From Melastoma dodecandrum (taxonomy: Eukaryota; Streptophyta; Magnoliopsida; Myrtales; Melastomataceae), in assembly GCA_029817715.1 (NCBI GenBank), contig JARUPY010000158.1, forward strand, positions 124,001-188,000: a stretch of 64,000 nucleotides of DNA. Direction: 5' to 3'. How positions within the stretch are numbered: the stretch's first letter is position 1; the number at the start of each line of letters is the position of its first letter. Below are positions 23,060-34,409 of the stretch, piece after piece. Made by a program: the position numbers and the translations under genes. Below the pieces are notes generated by a model. The model saw only the letters and a program-made list of their open reading frames with translations, was not told the origin of the DNA and made no database searches.

Positions 23060-23990
23060 ATTCAATTGTCTATGAATAACACCACGTATCCCTTAGCTCT
23101 TCCATATAAGTCCTCTCCGACAGTACCAGTCAAAGCCTGTTTTTCTAACAACCTTAAATCTGCGGAACTGTTCGTTTCGGACAATTGTGAAAGCCATGCT
23201 AGTGCTTGATCCTTCAAGCTTGAAAACCAAATTAAAAGAAATTTTTTTAAAAAATACACCACATTACCTGAAAAAATTTTAATGGAACACTTTAAATAGG
23301 GAAAATTGAATTTGTGTAATACATACCACTATTTCTCTCGCACTTTCATTTACACAAGAGTTATCCTTCTTTTGATGCATAATCTCATAGAATTCAATTT
23401 CTCCAGGCTCTCTTCTATGTTTTTTCACCTACAGTACATTATAGATAATAAATTCGACACCACTAACTTGTAATATAGTTAACTTTGAATAAATAAATTT
23501 GATTATCATATAAATACTTTTCTTTTCCCAGCAACACTCATAGATCCAAGAGCATGTGGAGTTTCATAATTCGCACGAGCAGTCTTGCCAATTTGTGAAA
23601 GTACCTACAAATTAATTATTAGTATAAAATTTTATATACATTTTATAAATAATATTTGTTTATATCACCTTGGCCTCGGTTTGAAACCAATAACGGACTA
23701 AATCAATTTAATGATCAACTTCAACCAGCCACCAAACATTCTTCCGCTCATATCCGTTGGTTGCATGGAGTTGTTGCATTCAACCATAATTCTTTGTCCT
23801 TCGGGAATAATTGATAAATATGTTTTTAAATATATTTACTAATCAAATCTTATACCTTACAAGATATAATTAAATCTTCAACTTCCCGTTCTTGATCTAA
23901 AGGAACGTCTATTTGAATGTCTTCCTCATTTGAGATAGAAATATCAGTGTTTGTAATTTCCACACCTTCTAAAATCTATTTCTCATGTCA
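23060..23990 (-). pseudogene. Plant transposase remnant (Transposase_24/Ptta-like)
   Basis: Minus-strand pieces in order are: RYERKNVWWLVEVDH (about 23760-23715), VLSQIGKTARANYETPHALG (about 23605-23545), KKHRREPGEIEFYEIMHQKK plus DNSCVNESAREI (about 23430-23330), and EKQALTGTVGEDLYGRAKGY (about 23150-23075). The layout resembles the plant Ptta/En-Spm-associated transposase family, in which an H-x-K-K-D-x-x-x-V-x-x block precedes a GR-x-x-GYG block. AT-rich intron-like gaps and stops separate the pieces, and no terminal repeats were identified. Confidence 0.55.
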
Positions 23991-24529
23991 AGAAAATCAA
24001 AGGAAAACAAATTAGCAAACGAAGATAAATAGGACAACAACAATGAATAGAGAGAAAAATTAACTCCACGGAATTTTGATGGAAATGGCGACATTGGAAT
24101 AGAGCGAGATTTTCTATATAAAGTGATTCTATTTTAGGGAATGCTAAACAAAAGCAATTGTTACGTTAGGAAAAAGAAAAATAACCATCTTCGGAGATTT
24201 TCATGGGAGAGGAGAGTGAGATCTTTTATTTAAAATAATTTTGAGGGGGGAAGATCTAAATGGAATAACTACATACAAATAATCATAAAATTTCTAGTTT
24301 GTTTGGAGATGTTAAATTTCAAAATTTTTTTAAATGATTAAATAATATAATTTTTAAAATATTTAGATTTTGTTACAAACATAAGTAGTTAAATTAAGTT
24401 TGTCTCCGCTTATTTTTTGCGTGGCGAACCAAAACTCTATCTAAAAGTACAACTACACTTTCACATAGTGCTAAGAATAATCTATAGAGAAAGACAAAAT
24501 TTGTTGTAGTGTTCCAAATAATTAGAGCT

Positions 24530-25945
24530 CTACCTGAGCAGAAAATTAGTAGCCTTTTGCTTCTAAAGCACTCATGAAAATAACATTTCTTGTGAGATCA
24601 GATACATGTTGGACAACTGTCAATACTCTCACAACTCCATCCTTCATTTTAAGTCGAATCGTTCCAACACGTGCAACCTTACGCTTGTGACCGTTGCCTA
24701 AGTGTACATTTCCACCTGCGTTGGAACAGTATGCGGTGAACATCGCCCTTTAAGGACTTATGTGGAAAGTACTCCCTGAGTCAAGAATCCAATCTTCATC
24801 TGATGGTCTCTCGACTTGGTTTTTGAAGCCTGCACCTCGCTATCTATGAGCACATCTCTTTGTCTCTATAATCGATGTCGCTGTTATATACAGCAACCTT
24901 CGCTGACACTTAAAATCGTTCATCCTTCCCATCAGCTTCCTGCAGTTTTTCTTTACGTTTCCCTACTTACAATAATAGAAGCACCTTACGCCGCCGCAAC
25001 CTTTGAATTTGTCTCTACCTACTGTTAATGCATCCACCATGGGCCACCCTGCTTCACCCATCAACTCTTTATCAATGAAATCTTTATAAACAGTGAGAAA
25101 ACTTCTCTTGTACAAGAACGTCTTCCTGAAACTCTAGTATGAAGCAGACATTAAACATAACTGCAACATCGCCTGGATCTCCTCATCGATCTTGTTGTCG
25201 GTCTCTCGAAATCCAAATATGCAGACAACCAATTATCTGGGTAGGATTTAACGGACATACCTTCTGTCATTTTTAGCATGAAGAACCTTTGTCTGAGAAG
25301 AAGTTTGTTGCTCAAAGTCCTCGTCATGTGCAGATCATCCGGCCTACTCCAAAGTTCAACTGTTGTCATCTCCTTGAGCACATTTGTCATAACCTCGCTG
25401 GACAGACACAACTACATTGCCGATAACGCTCTAACATCCATCTCCTTCCACTGGTCAAAAGTCCACTTCGAAGCGCTCTTCGACTGTTCTGCAAGAACCT
25501 TCTCTAATCTACTCTGTACCACAACCCGAAATTCATGCTTCCATCCAACTTCTAGACCTCGAAATTGCTACCATCCATGGATCTCGATTATACGCTATCA
25601 AGCTCTGATACCAATTGTTAGCACATACAGAAGCCCTTGTAAGTGCCGAACCAGATCCGGTCATCGATAAGAAGTTAACGAGAAATAAGGAGACAAATAA
25701 TTTAAGTGGTTCGGTCAATCGAACCTACGTCCACATGTGGAAAGGAAGATTTCACTATAACGATGGAGTACAAATCTAGGTTGATACCCTCTCTAACCCC
25801 CTCGACCTACCCGAGTACAAGATCCACAACATACACATTGCCGCACTCTTTGTACTTGTGTATCATTCTTCTATGCTCTCAGGATTTGCTCTATGTCAAT
25901 TTACTGGTAAAATCAGCATCATGTCACTCATGTCATGCAGTAACA
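24530..25945 (-). mobile_element. Truncated Ty1/copia element (5' LTR, gag and protease only)
   Basis: On the minus strand an LTR-like block (about 25945-25616, ending CTAACA) is followed by the primer site TGGTATCAGAGC (25602-25613). After it come gag pieces (25411-25151, LLLRQRFFMLKMTEGMSVKS) and the protease region (WILDSGSTFHIS at about 24800-24765, then VSDLTRNVIFMSALEAKGY at 24602-24546). No integrase, RT or second LTR was found to the left, so the element is truncated after protease. The outer LTR edge is a guess based on TG…CA ends. Confidence 0.8.
25602..25613 (-). other. Primer-binding site of the truncated copia
   Basis: The minus strand reads TGGTATCAGAGC, 2 bp inside the LTR end at 25616. 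It is the same initiator-Met site as in the first copia element. Confidence 0.88.
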
Positions 25946-26144
25946 CCTATTTAATTACACTAATGAAGTATAATATTTTCCCAAACAAGTATAAAAAATC
26001 AATTAACAAATCTAATATTGGACAAAATTTTAATGTCCAAGATAATTTAAAAAACTAGTATTTGGCATAAAAGGGTTCTATTGAGACGAACGGACTTAGG
26101 AAAATTGATGATAGCTCGTCTTTGTTTCGTTTAACTAGAGGGTG

Positions 26145-27430
26145 TGTTACACTAAGAGGGGGGCTGAATTAGTGTTAAAGTCCAATGAAAGATTTTTAAC
26201 TCTTTTTCACAAACCCCACTGCGGAAGAAAGGTTCTGTAAAACAGAACCGTATAGATAGGTTTCTGTAAGACAAAACGTACGAATATTATTGTAATTTGC
26301 TTAATGAACGCAAGACTTTTATAGTGGTTCAGCAACTAGCCTAATCCACTCTTCACCCGGAATTTGTATGGTTATCACTCAAACTCAATGTAGTAGCGAT
26401 TACAAAAGGTGATACATGATCAACCATTTATAGCACAGACCAGATGTTTCTGCATCAGAGATGACTGAGTTGCACAGCAAAGACCAGCAGGTTTAGTACC
26501 AAATGTGTCAACCCTCTACAGTACAGACCAGAAGGTTCTGTACCACAGGTGATTGATTTTCACTCCACAGACCGAAATGTTGTGTACCACAGTGACTCAG
26601 TTTCACAGCATAAACCGAAAGGATCTATACTACAGTGACTCGGTGCACGCGTTAACGTGACTAACAAAGATAACCATTCTCGGACGATTTTCTCGGGCGG
26701 TGTCCTCTCTTGCAAAGCAACGCGCTGCGGCTTCCTTTGAGACTTTTCACTCTTGCGGCGTCTCCACCTGCACAGCAATCCGCTGTGAATTCCACAAGAC
26801 TTTTCATTCCGGCGGCGTCCCCACCTGTACTACACCAAGCTGCGACTTCCCTTACGCGATCCCTCGAGATAGTGACTAAGAAGAAGGTAATCTTCACAAA
26901 TCAACCTTCTGCAAACAAAGACAACAAAAGAATAGAAAATCTTACAATATAATATTTACAAAAACGTCACTCCCAAACAAGTATTCTTTAGGTAATCATA
27001 TCATATCAATAGAATTATTATTTAATAATATTCCCATGAATACCAATATCATTCTGTCCAAGACATATAGTTGAATGAATCTAGACATATGATGTGGATA
27101 AGCGTCCCAAATAACGGTTCATGATGGTCAGATCGATCCATAGAAGGGTGGAGACAACCTTGTAGAACCTTACCATAAATCGGTGATATATTTGCTTCCA
27201 TGGAAAATATAATTCCCATTGTGATTATTTAGAAAAGTAATCTACTGATTTTGATCAAATTAATATCTTGATTAAATTCTTTTATTTTCACAATTAAACA
27301 ATTACTAAACAATCATTTAATTAAAAAAAAATTTCATAAAAAAGTTTTCAACGTGTGTAGCTTCTGTAGTGTAGATGTTTGACTTCTGTTTCGTAGAAGG
27401 TCAAGGCTCATCATCAAAACCTATTCAACA
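26145..27430 (-). repeat. 3' LTR of the SIRE-like element
   Basis: Starts TGTTACACTAAG and ends CTATTCAACA, followed by the purine tract. It contains five copies of a 43-bp tandem repeat (26432-26648) and a GC-rich stretch (26640-26880). 26845-27285 matches the other LTR in reverse-complement orientation. Confidence 0.88.
26432..26648. repeat. Tandem array, five units of about 43 bp, in the left LTR
   Basis: Units begin agcacagaccag or similar, contain a (g)aaggttctgtacc core, and end with tgactcagtttcac-type sequence. The unit at 26522 carries the perfect core AGAAGGTTCT (26530-26539). Confidence 0.85.
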
Positions 27431-27444
27431 ATCTCCCCCTTTTT

Positions 27445-28639
27445 GATGATGACAAAACATTCATCGTTGAAAGAAATATTTTTGCAAGTTACTCCCTCTT
27501 ATTCCCCCTAGATAGGTGCGAGTACGAGCATTGCATTTTACAAAACCATAGGGTTTCTGTTAAACAGAGCATAGAAGCTTCTGTTATAAAAACAAGTTGT
27601 TCACAGAGCATCAAGCTTCTGTTATGTACATAGCGTGAAGCTTTTGTATTTTAGCCATTTTCGCCTTTACACTCCCAGCGAACGTGACTATATAAGATCA
27701 TGATTTGCATACCCTGTAGAACGTTGATTATGAGTTGTAAGTCTCATAGTCTTCTCCTTAGAAGTTATAGAAAATCAAAGATTTTTCTATAACTGAATAC
27801 GGAGCGAAGTACTTCCCCTCAACATAACTTTCTCCCTTTTTTATCACATCAAAAATAGGCGAAAGAAATATGATAAAGAAGAGAGGATTTATGCAGAAGG
27901 TATGACAATACGTTCAAAACCAAAGTACAGAGGGTAGTCTCAATTCTTGCAGAAGGTAGAATAGAAACTTCAAAACCAACATGCAAAGGTTTGTCCACTA
28001 ATGACACTCATTACATCAAAACCTTTAGACCTCTTCAACAACACATGAGATCACTTTTGCAACAGAAGAGACCTCTTCAATGTTGTCGCAAATAAGCTTT
28101 TCTTGGTGTTCCCATGCAAGTCAAGTCCATGACCAATCGCTAGAGTATGCAGATGTCTTCCCTATTAGACATAGCTTATTGTTGTATATCCTTGATGGGT
28201 GATTTCTGGTTTAAAGGAAATACCCTTCAGTAGATGATCAGGGTTGTCTCTGTTCAGTTGAAGCTTTAGCTGCATAGGCTCGAGCAGAAGGTGCAATAGC
28301 ATCCTGTCACAAGTTTCTCCTATACAGAGGAGAGGGACAATGAAGTTGTAGAAGATTTAACCTTATGTAGCTTCTGTATGACTAGTTTGGAAAAAATATT
28401 TTAATATATTTCCTAATATGAGCTTCAAGACAAATCTTGAAGCCTTATTCGAATTTAAATTCGTGTTTAGGTGTACAATTTGTTATATCTTCAGTTGAGT
28501 AGAATGATTAGTATTCTACCTTCTATAGTGAAGTGTATAGAGGATTGTACCTTCTGTTGTAAGGTTCTATTTATATAAAGTACTTACACAACTTTATCTT
28601 GTCTTATGTAAGACGTTATATAGGATGACAGATTCCAAG
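27445..28639. other. 3' noncoding internal region of the SIRE-like element
   Basis: No coding sequence. Like the rest of the element it is rich in ACAGAAG(G/C)T and its complement A(C/G)CTTCTGT. On the minus strand it lies between the RNase H tail and the polypurine tract. Confidence 0.55.
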
Positions 28640-31600
28640 TTCACTTCTGAAAATAAAAACCTTTCTTTATCCAGAGGCTTTGTAAAGATATCAACCAATT
28701 GATGTTCTGTGTTGACGGATTCAACGCAATAAAACCTTATTGGAAAATGCATCTAGGCTTAATTCCATTAAAATAGACAAAGCTCTTTTTGCATTTGATC
28801 ATGCCAATGCAAAAAGGCTTTATCAACAATGCGGTGTAAATTCTGAGAAGAATCTCAAAATCTTCAGTGTTGTCGATAACAGAACGTCTTGTATGTACAC
28901 CACTATTGATGTCTCCTATGACTTGGTCTATAGAATGTCGCTTTTGAAATAGAGAAGGTACTCTAAAATCATTTTGTTGATTATTCTGTGCTGAGGATGA
29001 TGCCTGATGAGAATTATCAACTATTCGTTCAAGTTCTCTTCGAGAATCATGAACAGAAGGTTTGGAACCTTCTATGTCTTCCGTAGAAGGTTTGAGTTCT
29101 ATAGAAATTTTTATAGATTCAAAAGATATTACAGCTTTTACAGTATCTTCTCTTAGGTGAGTCATTAATCTTTATATTAATAGACTCTTCTGTAGTGGAT
29201 GTTCTTTTATTAAGGACTCCATATGCTTTGCTAGACAAAGAGTATCCTAGAATGATACCCTCATATGTCTTAGCTTCAAGTTTTCTAAATGGTCCTTAGG
29301 TCTCAAGATAAAACATAGACTTTCAAAGGCATGAAAGTAGGAAATGTTTGGTTTTCCTCCCTTGTATAATTGATATGGAGTTTTCACTAGTATGGGTCTA
29401 AGTAGAACCTTATTAGAGATGTAGCAGGCTGTATTAACAGCTTCTGCCGAAAGGTTCTGTGGAGTATTGCTCTCACATATCACGTTCTAGCCATGTCTAT
29501 AAGTGTTCGATTTTTCCTTTCGGCTACTCCATTCTGTTGTAGTATATGGTGTAGAGAAGTTGTGATCGATACCATATTCATCACATAAGGTAGCGAATTC
29601 ATGGTTTTCAAACTCAGTACCATGATCCGTCCTTAGAGCTTTTACAGAAGATTCAATTTCATTATGAAATTTCAAAACCAGCTTTATGAAACCTTCAAAA
29701 GCATCACTTTTATGAGTCAGAAATTTAACCTACGTATTTCTAGAGTAGTCATCCACTACAACTAGACAGTATCTTCTACCATCAATACTTTGAACTCTAG
29801 TAGGACCGAATATATCCATATATAGAAGTTCTAGAGGTTGAGCAGTAGAAACTTCATTCTTAGACTTGAATGAAGATTTTGTTTGTTTTTCAAGTGAACA
29901 TGCTTCACAGAAGCTGTCTTGCTCGAATATGATGTTAGGTAAACATTTTACAAACTCTTTTCTAGCAAGTTTAGATAACAATTTAAAGTTGGAATGTCCC
30001 AACCTTCTATGCCACAGATGGCTCTCATCTTTGATAGATAGAAGGCAGTTTTTGTAGCACAAAAGCTCTCCTGTGTCAAGGTATAGATGTTCCTTTTTTG
30101 ATTTCCAGTGAAGCGAACTTCATTGTCTAGGATATTGGAACACTTATCTTGATCAAAAAGTTGTTGCATAACCTTTGTCACAAAGCTGGCTAATGCTCAA
30201 CAGATTATGTTTGAGTTTTGTGACTAACATAACCTCTTCTATAACCATGGAGTCGAGACTTCCAGTAGTTCCTTTACCAATGACAGAACCATTGCTATTG
30301 TCACCAAATTTAACAGACAGTCCGTTCTGTAGAGTCAGTTGAGAAAATTTTGTTGGATCTCCGATCATGTGCCTGGAGCATCTGCTATCCAGATACCATT
30401 CAGTGTCGAGAGCTTCTGTTTAAAAGCATGTATGAATTTCATTTTAAGTTTCTGTGTGGGTGGTGAGGCACATTAGTACTTCTTCTTCCTCATCATCAGA
30501 ATCATCAAGATCTGTCCAAACAGCCATTGCTTTCTTGGACTTAAACTGTGCAGAAGGTATAGATGTTCATTTTTCGATTTCGAATAAAGTGAACTTCATT
30601 ATCTATGATCCCAGAACAAGAACACTTATGTTGATCAAAAGTTATTGTATTTCCTTTGTCACAAAGCTGGCTAATGCTCCGCAAATTATGTTTGAATTTT
30701 GCGACTAACAAAACCTCTTCTATAACCATGGAGTCGGGACTTCCAATGGTTCCTTTACCAATGACAAAACATTTGCTATTGTCACCAAATTTAACAAACT
30801 CTCCATTCTGTAGAGTCAGTTGAGAAAATTTTAATGGTTCTCCGGTCATGTGCCCAGAGCATCCGCTACCCAGATACCATTTATTTTCAACACCTTCTGT
30901 TTGAAAGCAGGTATGAAATTCATTTTGAGTTTCTATGTGCGCGGTGAGGCACGTTAGTGCTTCTTCTTCCTCATCATCAGAATCATCAAGATCTGTCCAA
31001 GCAGCCATTGCTTTCTTGGACTTAGACTGTGGAGAAGGTTTTTCCTTCTCTTTAAATAAAGGACATTTTGTTCTATAGTGTCCTTTCTTTTTACATTCAA
31101 AACATATGACCAACTTAGGATCAATTTGCTTATCACGATTTTGGCTTCTCTTATTGAAACGTTTCTTGGTGGCGACCCGCAGTAGGCGTATAGCTATCAT
31201 AGTGAGTCAATCATCCGAATTACTTTCTACTTCATCATCAGAACCTTCTGTAGTTTCTTCTGATGCTCTAAAAGCTACTGTGGCTCTCTTTGCTTCAGAT
31301 TGAGAGGATCTTTCCATCTCATATGATATTAAGGAACTGATTAACTGATCTAGCCGAAAAGTAGAATGATCTTTAGCTTTCTCTATAGTCATTTTCTTGG
31401 CTTCCCAAGATTTGTGTTGAGTACGCAGAACCTTTCGAACTAGCTCAAAATTTGTATAGACTTTGCCTAAATGTGTTAAGGCATCAACTAGAAGGTTAAG
31501 TCTCTGAAAGATCTGTTCTACATATTCATCACCTTTCATAGTAAAATTCTCGTATTGATGAATTAAGAAATTTATCTTAATTTCTCTTATATGGTCTGTC

Positions 31601-31918
31601 CCAACGTATATGGTGATAAGCTTATTCCAGATTTCCTTGCCCGAAGTGCAAGTAGAAACTTTCACGAATTCACTTTCAGACATAATGAGTCGTTTCATCT
31701 TGAGGTATTCCCATGTGGGACGACCATCTCCATCGTTTTGTTGATTCTCTGGTATAGAAGATGGACCATCTTCTATATAAGACCATAAGTCATCATCAAT
31801 GGCATCTATGAATACACTTATTCGAATTTTTCAATAGGCAAAATTCTTATCATAAAAAATGGGAGGATTCCCAACATGTGGTTTTGGTACATGGTAGTTA
31901 TCAGCCATTAGTTCAATT
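28640..31918 (-). pseudogene. Gag-pol remnants of the SIRE-like element; RT and most of RNase H deleted
   Basis: The gag start is the ATG at 31918 (MADNYHVPKPHVGNPPIF). It continues to 31207 (UBN2 region; LITIYVGTDHIREIKINFLI) after one stop. A zinc knuckle CFECKKKGHYRTKC lies at about 31110. The protease site reads YLGSGCSGHMTG, where the family aspartate (DSG) is Gly. GAG-pre-integrase LWHRRLGHSNFKLLSKLA with CEAC is at about 30010-29900, and the integrase core MDIFGPTRVQSIDGRRY and LRTDHGTEFENH at 29810-29600. Linker RVPSLFQKRHSIDQVIGD is at about 28950. Then only the RNase H tail STEHQLVDIFTKPLDKERF (28725-28665) remains. The element is therefore non-autonomous. Confidence 0.88.
30081..31037. 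repeat. Internal tandem duplication of the protease region (about 476 bp units)
   Basis: 30081-30556 and 30557-31037 are diverged copies. Both encode the same minus-strand stretch around KFSQLTLQNG, VIGKGT and SMVIEEV, and both end cttggacttaaactgtgcagaagg or a close variant. This doubles the region between gag and integrase and must wreck the frame. Confidence 0.85.
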
Positions 31919-32550
31919 CGTACAAAGTGTTACGCTTCTATAGAACAGACGATGACGATTATAGTATAGAACCTCAACAAGCAAAAAGCTTTTGTTAGGT
32001 AAAAATCAGTTGTCAAACCCAAGCATCTGTCAACCAAAGCACGAGTGTCAATATGACTAATCTGAAATTTCTCTTCTGGTAGTAGTTGTTGAACTCTTGT
32101 AGAGCAATAGGCTTCTGCAGAATAGAACTAAGATGCCAATCGTGAAAGAGAATATGGAAGATAAAGGCTTCCGTAAGATCTCAACAGGTGATTATGCTTA
32201 TGTTAGACATAAACCTTATACTAGATGTTGTATTCAAACAGAGCGCAAGCATTTGTTGAATAGCAATTGGATTCTGATAGAGCGTAAGCTTCTACAGAAT
32301 AATGGCATATAAATTTTCACAGAACTAAAGCTTCTGTGAAATAAATCTGATTCTTTAGGTAGTCAAGATCTTGTTAACCAGAACAAGAATACCAATTGAA
32401 AATAAACCAAATAGATTATAATGTAATCTGCTTAGATAATAATTGAAGAGACAAACGCTTCTGCAGAGTAGAACGTGTAGCTGGCACAAGCTTTTGAGGG
32501 ATCTACAATAAACGATTAAGATTCTATTGAAACTCGCTCGGATACCAATT

Positions 32551-34409
32551 GTTACACTAAGAGGGGGGGTGAATTATTGTTAAAGTCCAATTAAGAATTT
32601 TAACTCCTTTTCGACAAACCCCGCAACAGAAGAAAGCTTCTGTAAAATAGAACCGTAGATATAGGTTTATGTAAGACAGAACATACGAATGTGATTGCGA
32701 TTTGTTTGACGGACACAAGACTTTTATAGTGGTTTGACAACTTGCCTACATCCACTCTTCACCCATATTTTGGATGCTTATCACTCAGACTCAATGTAGT
32801 AGCGATTACAGAAGGTGATACGTGGTCAACCTTTTATAGCACAGACAAGAAAGTACGCAGCACAGATGACTGAGTTGCACAACACATACCAGAAGGTTCT
32901 ATACCAAATGTGTTAACCCTCAATAGCATAGGCCAGAAGGTTCTGCATCAAATGTGTTAAACCTCTAGACTAGAAGGTTCTGTACCATAGGTGACTGATT
33001 TTCACCGTATAGACCGAAAGGTTCTATGCCACAGTGACTCAGTTTCACAGCACATACCGAAAGGTTCTGTACCACAGTGACTCGGTGCACGCGTTAACGT
33101 GATTAACAAAGGTAGCCGATTATCAGACGTTTCTCTCAGGCGGTGTTCTCTCCTGCTCAACAACCCGGTACGACTTCCTTCAAGAATTTTTACTCCGGCG
33201 GCATCTCCATCTGCACAGCAACCCACTGTAACTTCCTCGGGACATTTCACTCCAGCGGCGTCCCCACATGCACGGTACCCAGCTGCGATGATCAAGATAT
33301 TCATATGATCAGAATCAATAGATTATGTTTTCAAATAATCACAATAGAAATTATATTATTTATGGAAGGAAATATATCACCTATTTATGGTAAGGTTCTA
33401 CAAGGTTGTCTCCAACCTTCTGTGGATCGATCCGACCACCAATGAACCGTTATCTAAGATGTTTATCAACGTCATCTATCTAGATTCATTCATTATATGT
33501 CTTGGACAAAATGATATCAATTTTGATGATTATGTAAATTAATCTTGGATTATTTCCATTCACAGAAGGTTACTGATGAGATTCAACCAAAACCTTCTGT
33601 ATCGTAGTATTCATGATAATATTATCAAATAATAATCCTATTGATATGATATGATTACCTAAAAAATACTTGTCTGGGAGTGACGCTTTTGTAAATATTA
33701 TATTGTAAGATTTTCTAATATTTTGTTGTCTATGTTTGAAGAAGGCTGATTTGTCAAGATTACCTTCTACGTTCAACATCGATCATTTCATATAATTAGA
33801 ACTATTCAACCACACTTCTCTATAGGTCATTGTTGTATTATACGTGTAAAATCCAGAGAGCGTACTAAGAGCTTGTAAACTTTTCGTTTGAGCTTAGTTA
33901 GTCACACACGATGGACGAAGATGTAGAAGGCTGCATCGTTGGTGAAGTCTTCTGGGAGAGTAACCTGGGGATCATGAGGGACTCTTGGTTGGAGGCTGCA
34001 GGAGACGTTGGTAGAGGCGTGCTGCAGGTTGCTGACGTGGCCAATATGCAGTGGGCCGGAGAGAAGGGCAGATACCCCAGGAGCACAGAAGGTGAGGGAC
34101 TCACCAGCGTTTGTGGTGTAACGTTCTGTGTGCAGGATAACCTTGGGCAGGGGTTCTGTTTCTGCTTAGCCATAGTCTCGAGGGACCACGTAGGAGAACC
34201 TTGGGCATGAATTTTATGTCTGCTTAGTTGTTGTCTCGAGGGATCACGCAAGAATCCTTTTATTTTAGTAATTAAACAATTACTAAACAATAATTTAATT
34301 ACAAAAATATTTTATACAGAAAGTTCTCAATGTGAATAGCTTCTATAGTGTAGATGTTTGACTTCTGTTTTACAAAAGGTCAAGGCTCATAATCAAAAAA
34401 TATTTAAGG
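32551..34409 (-). repeat. 5' LTR of the SIRE-like element, with inversion and insert
   Basis: 32551-33285 is colinear with 26145-26845. 33286-33780 matches the left LTR only as reverse complement (for example atgatatgattacctaaa against its complement near 26990). About 33780-34215 has no counterpart in the left LTR. 34216-34252 continues the inverted match, and 34253-34409 is colinear again with 27286-27430. The sequence is otherwise clearly the same LTR. Confidence 0.85.
32838..33090. repeat. Tandem array, six units of about 42 bp, in the right LTR
   Basis: The same unit as in the left LTR, with one extra copy. AGAAGGTTCT occurs at 32891-32900, 32935-32944 and 32972-32981; two further units have CGAAAGGTTCT instead. 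Confidence 0.85.

Larger units (their letters stand above)
26145..34409 (-). mobile_element. SIRE-like Ty1/copia element with long, rearranged LTRs and no RT
   Basis: Large terminal repeats (26145-27430, 1286 bp; 32551-34409, 1859 bp) both begin TGTTACACTAAGAGGGGGG on the plus strand. A minus-strand primer site TGGTATCCGAGC (32537-32548) lies inside the right LTR and a purine tract (complement of atctcccccttttt, 27431-27444) inside the left. Between them are minus-strand gag, protease and integrase pieces, but almost all of RT and RNase H is gone. The right LTR is larger because part of it is inverted and carries extra DNA. Outer ends are eroded: GGTG occurs just left of 26145 and again near 34408, but a target duplication cannot be confirmed. 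Confidence 0.88.

Noticed and set aside
29040..29130. Frequent gaaggttctgt-like words as a CRISPR-type or regulated repeat array
   Set aside because: Outside the LTR arrays the words are irregularly spaced and fall inside decayed coding sequence. There is no repeat-spacer structure, and this is plant DNA.
33898..34290. 130-codon minus-strand open frame, and a 99-codon plus-strand frame over the same DNA
   Set aside because: Both lie in the insert within a rearranged LTR and neither has a recognisable domain. Opposing open frames in less AT-rich DNA are expected by chance. Kept as a finding about the insert, not as a gene.
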